Of a DNA stretch of 10,359 bases, positions 5,346-10,359 are shown in pieces. Under the pieces are notes generated by a model that searched no databases, was not told where the DNA came from, and was given only the letters and a program-made list of their open reading frames with translations. The stretch lies in assembly GCA_016926235.1 (NCBI GenBank), contig JAFGOZ010000531.1:1-10359 (forward strand). The letters are read 5' to 3'. Each line of letters starts with the position of its first letter. Within the stretch, counting starts at the first letter, position 1. The translations under genes and the position numbers were made by a program. Origin of the DNA: Bacteroidales bacterium (GTDB taxonomy: Bacteria; Bacteroidota; Bacteroidia; Bacteroidales; UBA10428).

Positions 5346-8300
5346 TTAATCAGAATTTTCCTTTACTAAATGTGAAGAAACAGCTGTTCTCTGTTTTTCC
5401 AGATTATTGAATTCCCTTATACTGATTGTTGTTTTTTTGTAAGCATTATCCATCAGTTCATGAGAATCAACTGCATAAAGATACATCTCAGCGATCTTGC
5501 CAAATACAGGGAACAGATATGTTCCGGCTTTTGAAAGAAATCCGTCCTGATCTGGCTTTGCCTTTCTTTCAAGAGCATCGAACTGCTCTCTAATAAATCT
5601 GGCCAGGCCAGGTGCAAAGCTTTCAACATGGGTCTGTGCTCCTTTTAAGGCTCTTATCCAGTCTGTTACAGGCATATATACTGCGGTTCCATCCTTTTCT
5701 TTCCAATCCAGATGATACCCTGTAAGCGCCGCCAGATCGATGGTTCCGAATATACCACCACCTCCGCCGCCTCCACCGCCTTCGTCAGTGGTGGTGCTTG
5801 TTGAACCACCTCCACCTCCTCCGCCTGATGAACTCACCTTCCAGTCAGTTTTATAAATTCCAATCTCAAGGTAATCTTTAACCCCATCATTATCAGCATC
5901 GCTTGATTCTGTAATAGTTCCATTTTCAAGTGAAAAAGATACTAATTCTTCTACATAATCATCACCCTCAGATTTCATAACTCCTACATATGGAACAATC
6001 CATTGAGTATAATTTGAAATATTTTCTTCCTGAGGCAACCATGTTTGCTTCCTGGTAAGAACTTTATACGCCTCTGCATCGCCAGATTCCAGGCTAATAG
6101 AGTCAAGTCCCAAAGATTGAAGGTAAATGTATGATTGTCCTATAACTGTTGCCCCATAACGCACAAGAGAAGTTGAAATTGTATTAAGCCTTGCAGTTTG
6201 AGGTATCCATGCTTCGATTAAGCCCATTCTGTAATTTAGATTGTAAGATTGATTATCTTCCTCATATATATTATCTCTAAACAGTATTAATTTACCATTT
6301 TCACTTCTATACCATGATTTTTGAATACCAATGCCGTCAATTCTGGTTTCCACAACATAAGAAGGTACTGAAAAAGTAGTCTCATCTAATTCAATAACCT
6401 CTCTCTCTAATATATAGCTAGTACCCTGATATATACCATTATAGGTCCAACTATTTCCCACCTTAAGACTGAATTCAATAACCTCCTTAGGGCTACTGTC
6501 TTGCTCAACAGCACCAATATCTATTATAGCACTACCATTATTATCACCATCAACAACTCTCGTATTGCCATAAACATCATTGTATACTCCTAAAGAAGCC
6601 AGATTTATGCTGTTGTCACCTTTGTCAATACAAACAGACCCAGGCAGCAAACTAAAATCACCTAAGTTATTGGTATCCATTGCGATATTACCTGAAATTC
6701 CTGTCTGGTCTTCTATTCCTGAATAGAGGGCTCCACTTCCTAACGTATCTATATTATTATTTTTTATCACAGGATTCGAGTCATCAGATACCTCTATCCC
6801 GTAAGAATATTGAAAATCCTTTTTAAAAATAAGGTTATTGATTATCTCAGGCGAGCTAGTTCCGCTGATTCCAATACCTTTGGAAAAATTAAAAACTGTA
6901 TTATTTAATACTTTAGTTGAAGAGGAAGTAACAAGAATTCCTGTGGAAGGTGATGATAATGGTGTATTGATCATAATATTATTTGCAATTAAACCGGTAC
7001 CTGAAGAATTGAACCCTACACCACCAAGAACGATATTATGGGTAACTTTAATATTTTCACCTCTAACAGAGACACCACTACTGAGGTTGTTTGATATGAT
7101 CACATTTGAAGCTTCGTTTATATATACGCCGCCCCATATCTGATTATCTTCAATGATAAACCCATCTCCTGACCTGATATTAATAAAGTTCATTACATTG
7201 TTTTTTATTGTAATTTTACCACTAGATGATTCTACCAGAGTAGAATCATCTATTTCACAGTTTTCAATAATAGTGTTAGTGGCGCCGCGAAGCTCAATAG
7301 ATTCAAAGACGATAAAAGCTTCACCTCCTATTTTTAGTTCCTGCAATTTGGTATCTGAAACGCCATCAAGTGAGATATTTCTTGGGCTATCCCTAATGGT
7401 AAAGCCTGTAATTTGAAAATTATCTTCCAGTATATGGAAACCTATAAATGGTCCTCCAGCAATATACTGATGATATTCGCCATCTATTATTGTATCTTCT
7501 TTACTGGAACCGATCATTGTTATTAATGGTTTATATATAATTGGTTTTTCGTAATAGGTTCCCGAAGCAACATAAATTGTATTTCCTGGTTTTGCCATAT
7601 CAACAGCTGCCGTAATTGTTTTAAATGCTGTAGCCCAGGATGTACCATCACCGGATTCACTCACTGAAGAATCAACATACCATTCATCTGACTCCTTCAC
7701 GGTTGGAGATGTTTGTGTCTCTGTCGTATTACCATATGCACCGAGATTTATCCTTCCGCCATTTGGAGCAGGTTCATTGCTGAAATCTGAAGAAGGATCC
7801 CCAGCATCAACACATTGCGATGTTCTTTGTAAATGGAAATCATTTTCTGATTCATTGATAAAAGATGGTGGAATTGATATATCATGTGCTCCAGACTCAC
7901 ATCCCTTGTAATTATCGTTACCATTCCTCCAGTCACCATTTCGCCAGAGATTGTTATAAAGTAAAACTGGTATTGATGTGCCATATGTATTGTAGCATGA
8001 TATTCCAGGCGCATCACTCCACGCTATAATATTATTTTTTATTACAGGGAAACTAGGACTGCTTAAACCTATCCCTCGGTAAACAAGTGTATTATTAGAT
8101 ATTTCAGGTGAAGAGTAATTCAAATATATACCCCCACTGTTAAATAAATTATTTTTTATTGTTAAATCTGATGAATAAAGGATTAGGGGACTTTCGTAGA
8201 ATGTGTTCCCATGAATAATTGATTGAGATGAATTATGCAACCTGACTTCCACATTTTCAAAATAACAATCAGTTATTTCAATTGAGCTGTCATAACAATG

Positions 8301-9635
8301 CATCTCACATCCAGTATTGAGGAGACCTTTTATCGTTAAATTTTTTAATATGATATTCTCGCCATTGATTTTCAAGGCGGAAGAGTCTCTTGGTTCAACA
8401 GCTATGATAGTTGTAGCTTTATCCTCACCCTGGAGAGTAATTCCGGATTTTATATAAATCGGATCATCTGGCGTACTTGTATATGTTCCGGGTGACAGGT
8501 AGATTGTGTCACCTGCGCTTGCAATATACATTGCCTCTTTTATACTCTTAAATGCATTTTCGGGAGAAGACCCATCCCCTGAAGTCTCAATATTACAATC
8601 AACATATTTAGGACCACTATATGAGGAAGAACTCACTGTAGCTTCCGGAGTATTTCCATAGGCACCCAGGTTAATTCTTCCGCCGTTTGGTTCTGGCTCA
8701 TTGCTGTATTCATCAGACGGGTCACCCATATCAATACTGGAAGAGCATTCCATAACATGATAATCTCCGTTTTCCGGATCAGCAAAAAAGACCATGCCAG
8801 TAATATCACCTGTTCCCGGCTCACAGTCATAGTAATTATCATCGTTAAAGCTTACAAGATTGTATGAAATTTCAGGCGAAGAACCTTGGCCGCAGTTAAT
8901 TCCATACTGTCCATTATAAGTTATAATATTATTTTTTATTACTGGAGTGGAGTGGGAGCACATAATGCCAAAGGTTCCATTACCAGCAATAGTATTATTT
9001 TCTATTGTCGGACTGGAATCTGTAATAGTAATACCATAATGGTAATTACCTACTATAACATTATTCTGTATTACAGGACTTGAGGATGCTAACACATTTA
9101 TAAAGCTGCTGTAAAATTTATTACTTCTTATCAAGGGAGATGCATTATTTTTACATATCACCCCATTCCCTGAAACATCGAAAATACAATTCTGAATGGT
9201 CGGAGAGGTGGAGTCACACATGATGGGTAAAACAACGGAAGTACCATTAAATGTAAAACCATCAATAATACTATTGTCGGCACCTGAAATTATCCCAACA
9301 ACGTTCCATGTCTCATCACCATAAATTATAGTGGAATCGACATTCTCTCCTTTTAAAGTTATCCCAGGTTTTAAAATAATAGGAGATGTCTCAATATAGC
9401 CTGAATACTCATATATACCTTCTTTGACAAAAATAGTATCGCCATTAACTGCTACAGTAACAGCGTCTTCTATCTTACAGAAAGGAGAATCAAAAGAACC
9501 AGTTCCGCTACAGTCATTAATGTTATCCACATACCATGTTTCTGCTTTTAAGATCTGCGGATAAATTAGAGGACATAGAAACACTAATAATGCAAGAAAA
9601 TATCTTTTAACAATTAGATTTGAATATGAATGCAT
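5346..9635 (-). CDS. Large exported right-handed beta-helix protein with three modules and poly-Gly linkers
   Basis: This 1429-residue protein begins with a Sec-type signal peptide: basic start, hydrophobic core at 12-26, likely cleavage after A31. Three modules follow, starting at WYVDN (34), KYVDC (343) and EWYVDS (651). Each has the DUF1565-type opening (G-D-G-x-x-x-A-F-K-x-I, then GDTIYV-x-x-GTY). Rows of about 20-25 residues with SSPxIxNN turns form the beta-helix coils. Modules one and two end with near-identical NEPxPNGGRINLGAYGNT segments; the third ends with IDIGAVEQ (1038-1045), as in choice-of-anchor Q proteins. A VGNSWTY domain covers about 1053-1240. D1246/D1248/D1250/D1254 form a DxDxDG calcium motif. 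Gly runs at 1271-1277 and 1286-1294 precede a mostly helical C-terminal domain with no recognised sorting signal. It is probably surface-bound or secreted and may bind or cleave polysaccharide, but I see no catalytic site. Confidence 0.9.
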   Translation of the reverse strand: MHSYSNLIVKRYFLALLVFLCPLIYPQILKAETWYVDNINDCSGTGSFDSPFCKIEDAVTVAVNGDTIFVKEGIYEYSGYIETSPIILKPGITLKGENVDSTIIYGDETWNVVGIISGADNSIIDGFTFNGTSVVLPIMCDSTSPTIQNCIFDVSGNGVICKNNASPLIRSNKFYSSFINVLASSSPVIQNNVIVGNYHYGITITDSSPTIENNTIAGNGTFGIMCSHSTPVIKNNIITYNGQYGINCGQGSSPEISYNLVSFNDDNYYDCEPGTGDITGMVFFADPENGDYHVMECSSSIDMGDPSDEYSNEPEPNGGRINLGAYGNTPEATVSSSSYSGPKYVDCNIETSGDGSSPENAFKSIKEAMYIASAGDTIYLSPGTYTSTPDDPIYIKSGITLQGEDKATTIIAVEPRDSSALKINGENIILKNLTIKGLLNTGCEMHCYDSSIEITDCYFENVEVRLHNSSQSIIHGNTFYESPLILYSSDLTIKNNLFNSGGIYLNYSSPEISNNTLVYRGIGLSSPSFPVIKNNIIAWSDAPGISCYNTYGTSIPVLLYNNLWRNGDWRNGNDNYKGCESGAHDISIPPSFINESENDFHLQRTSQCVDAGDPSSDFSNEPAPNGGRINLGAYGNTTETQTSPTVKESDEWYVDSSVSESGDGTSWATAFKTITAAVDMAKPGNTIYVASGTYYEKPIIYKPLITMIGSSKEDTIIDGEYHQYIAGGPFIGFHILEDNFQITGFTIRDSPRNISLDGVSDTKLQELKIGGEAFIVFESIELRGATNTIIENCEIDDSTLVESSSGKITIKNNVMNFINIRSGDGFIIEDNQIWGGVYINEASNVIISNNLSSGVSVRGENIKVTHNIVLGGVGFNSSGTGLIANNIMINTPLSSPSTGILVTSSSTKVLNNTVFNFSKGIGISGTSSPEIINNLIFKKDFQYSYGIEVSDDSNPVIKNNNIDTLGSGALYSGIEDQTGISGNIAMDTNNLGDFSLLPGSVCIDKGDNSINLASLGVYNDVYGNTRVVDGDNNGSAIIDIGAVEQDSSPKEVIEFSLKVGNSWTYNGIYQGTSYILEREVIELDETTFSVPSYVVETRIDGIGIQKSWYRSENGKLILFRDNIYEEDNQSYNLNYRMGLIEAWIPQTARLNTISTSLVRYGATVIGQSYIYLQSLGLDSISLESGDAEAYKVLTRKQTWLPQEENISNYTQWIVPYVGVMKSEGDDYVEELVSFSLENGTITESSDADNDGVKDYLEIGIYKTDWKVSSSGGGGGGGSTSTTTDEGGGGGGGGGIFGTIDLAALTGYHLDWKEKDGTAVYMPVTDWIRALKGAQTHVESFAPGLARFIREQFDALERKAKPDQDGFLSKAGTYLFPVFGKIAEMYLYAVDSHELMDNAYKKTTISIREFNNLEKQRTAVSSHLVKENSD
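5754..5825 (-). repeat. GGN codon runs encoding two poly-Gly linkers
   Basis: Nine glycine codons at 5754-5780 and seven at 5805-5825 flank a STSTTTDE segment. The codons mix GGT, GGA and GGC, so this is not a pure triplet repeat. The runs mark a flexible hinge between the calcium-motif region and the C-terminal domain, and may vary in length between strains. Confidence 0.85.
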
Positions 9636-9643
9636 TTGTTTCG

Positions 9644-9649
9644 CTTTCC
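9644..9649 (-). promoter_or_regulatory. Weak ribosome binding site of the beta-helix gene
   Basis: On the minus strand this reads GGAAAG, 8 bases before the ATG at 9635. It is a modest match, but the signal peptide starting at this ATG supports the start. I saw no clear -35/-10 pair in 9650-9720, which is very AT-rich. Confidence 0.45.
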
Positions 9650-9719
9650 ATAAAGAACAATGATTACATTACTTGATTAACTTATAAGTTGATATTTAAA
9701 TTAAAAAGCTAAGAATATC

Positions 9720-9773
9720 CTAATATTCCGTTTCTTTTACAATATGAGAAGAAACCGCAGTTCCCTGTTTTTC
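9720..9773 (-). pseudogene. Remnant 3' end of a paralogue of the beta-helix gene's C-terminus
   Basis: Read on the minus strand this encodes EKQGTAVSSHIVKETEY and a TAG stop. The intact neighbour ends EKQRTAVSSHLVKENSD and TAA (5399-5346). Both are 17 codons plus stop, and 12 of 17 residues agree. Several differences are synonymous third-base changes (ACA/ACT, GCT/GCG, TCA/TCT, AAG/AAA), the mark of divergence under selection for protein. Similarity stops just upstream, and the frame meets a TAA within about ten codons, so only the tail survives. It lies 84 bases upstream of the intact gene, which suggests gene duplication, deletion or exchange of C-terminal cassettes. Confidence 0.75.
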
Positions 9774-9851
9774 CATAAAACGGGACGGTGGTTCCAAAAC
9801 AACTTATCTTTGTATTTAAGCAAAACACGTAAACCAGAATTAAGTCAGGCC

Positions 9852-10359
9852 TTATGCAAATGAAGGCTGTAAGACTTCAGGCTTCCCGTCCCATGCTCTG
9901 CCATGCAACAACCTGCCATTCTGCTTTTTCGGTCTTCTTACTCCATCTGCTCCCCAGCCTCCCCACTGTTTAAAGAAGAAGGGAACATGGGATTCTTTGC
10001 ATTGTTTCTTAATGTTATTTACCCATTCCGCTTTCATCGGCCTTGCTTTGGGCCCTGACTCTCCACCAACAATGACCCAATGTACACCGGTTAAATTTAT
10101 GGTGCCAAGGTTCTCAAGCAAAGGTTCAATGGAGAGAAAGCGTACAGTAGCATTTACTTTTCTTAACAATTCTATTCGAGGCAGGCCATGCTTTATATTT
10201 TCGACTGTTACACCCATCCACGCATTTGGCGGGATATTAATATGTTGCATTATTTCTGTCATACGCTCTGCACGTTTTGTTAATATCTGATATGTGTGCC
10301 ATGGTGAATTTTCAATCACATCAAATACGCTTTTTATATATGAAGACGGGATTTTTTCA
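9852..10359 (-). CDS. DUF5131 (phage Gp37/Gp68-like) protein, C-terminal part
   Basis: The frame stays open to the window edge, so the N-terminus is missing and a GTG at 10319 is internal. The visible ~168 residues match the DUF5131/Gp37-Gp68 family: HTYQILTKRAERM, WMGVTVEN, RIELLRKVNATVRFLSIEPL, VIVGGESGPKARPM and FFFKQWGGW, in that order. Members are usually about 230-270 residues, with an N-terminal cysteine cluster (GCxxxSxGCxxCYA) that would lie beyond the edge and suggests a radical-SAM-like fold. The biochemical function is unsettled. The family occurs in phages and in accessory islands, sometimes next to three-Cys-motif partner (TcmP) proteins. It ends 78 bases before the paralogue remnant and probably does not share a transcript with the beta-helix gene. 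Confidence 0.85.
   Translation of the reverse strand, partial: EKIPSSYIKSVFDVIENSPWHTYQILTKRAERMTEIMQHINIPPNAWMGVTVENIKHGLPRIELLRKVNATVRFLSIEPLLENLGTINLTGVHWVIVGGESGPKARPMKAEWVNNIKKQCKESHVPFFFKQWGGWGADGVRRPKKQNGRLLHGRAWDGKPEVLQPSFA

Noticed and set aside
5336..5351. GATTAA/TTAATC hairpin at the end of the beta-helix gene as a terminator
   Set aside because: The stem is short, all AT-rich, overlaps the stop codon and lacks a following U-tract.
6838..7416. Plus-strand open frames opposite the beta-helix gene
   Set aside because: They are antisense to a long, clearly coding repeat protein, lack ribosome binding sites, and show low-complexity shadows of the other strand.
9679..9690. Perfect 12-base palindrome AACTTATAAGTT upstream of the beta-helix gene
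   Set aside because: It could be an operator, but in such AT-rich DNA a single palindrome of this kind is easily due to chance, and no second copy was seen.

Overview
Every gene I can support in this window lies on the minus strand, so the region is read from high to low coordinates. The DNA is AT-rich. Three things suggest an accessory region of a Gram-negative, probably anaerobic or sulfate-reducing bacterium (Desulfobacterota-like): a very large secreted beta-helix protein with poly-glycine linkers, a radical-SAM fusion protein, and intergenic DNA full of decayed repeats. The lineage is inferred from style only; no marker gene is present.

Layout in transcription order. (1) 10359-9852: the C-terminal part of a DUF5131 (phage Gp37/Gp68-like) protein, cut by the window edge. 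(2) 9773-9720: an 18-codon remnant (with stop) of the 3' end of a second gene whose C-terminus matches that of the neighbouring beta-helix protein. (3) 9635-5346: a 1429-residue exported protein with three right-handed beta-helix modules, a DxDxDG calcium-binding-type motif, two poly-Gly linkers and an unassigned C-terminal domain. (4) 5345-4571: about 775 bases without an intact gene, holding four copies of a 19-base tandem repeat, a decayed open frame and one copy of a ~150-base dispersed repeat. (5) 4570-392: a tight three-gene operon made of a four-helix membrane protein, an 899-residue HD / middle domain / radical SAM / SPASM-like fusion, and an RmlD-like SDR reductase. (6) 391-58: about 334 bases holding the second copy of the dispersed repeat. 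(7) 57-1: the first 19 codons of an NYN (DUF88/LabA-like) protein.

The main candidate for something undescribed is the operon at 392-4570. Its genes are 24 and 9 bases apart, each has a clear ribosome binding site, and the block lies between two direct copies of a degenerate ~150-base repeat, like an inserted cassette. An HD phosphohydrolase domain, a domain that may be a sensor, and a radical SAM enzyme in one chain, with a membrane partner and an NAD(P)-dependent reductase, would fit a small-molecule (nucleotide or sugar) modifying pathway or a membrane-linked conflict/defence system. This role is inference; only the domain assignments rest on visible motifs.
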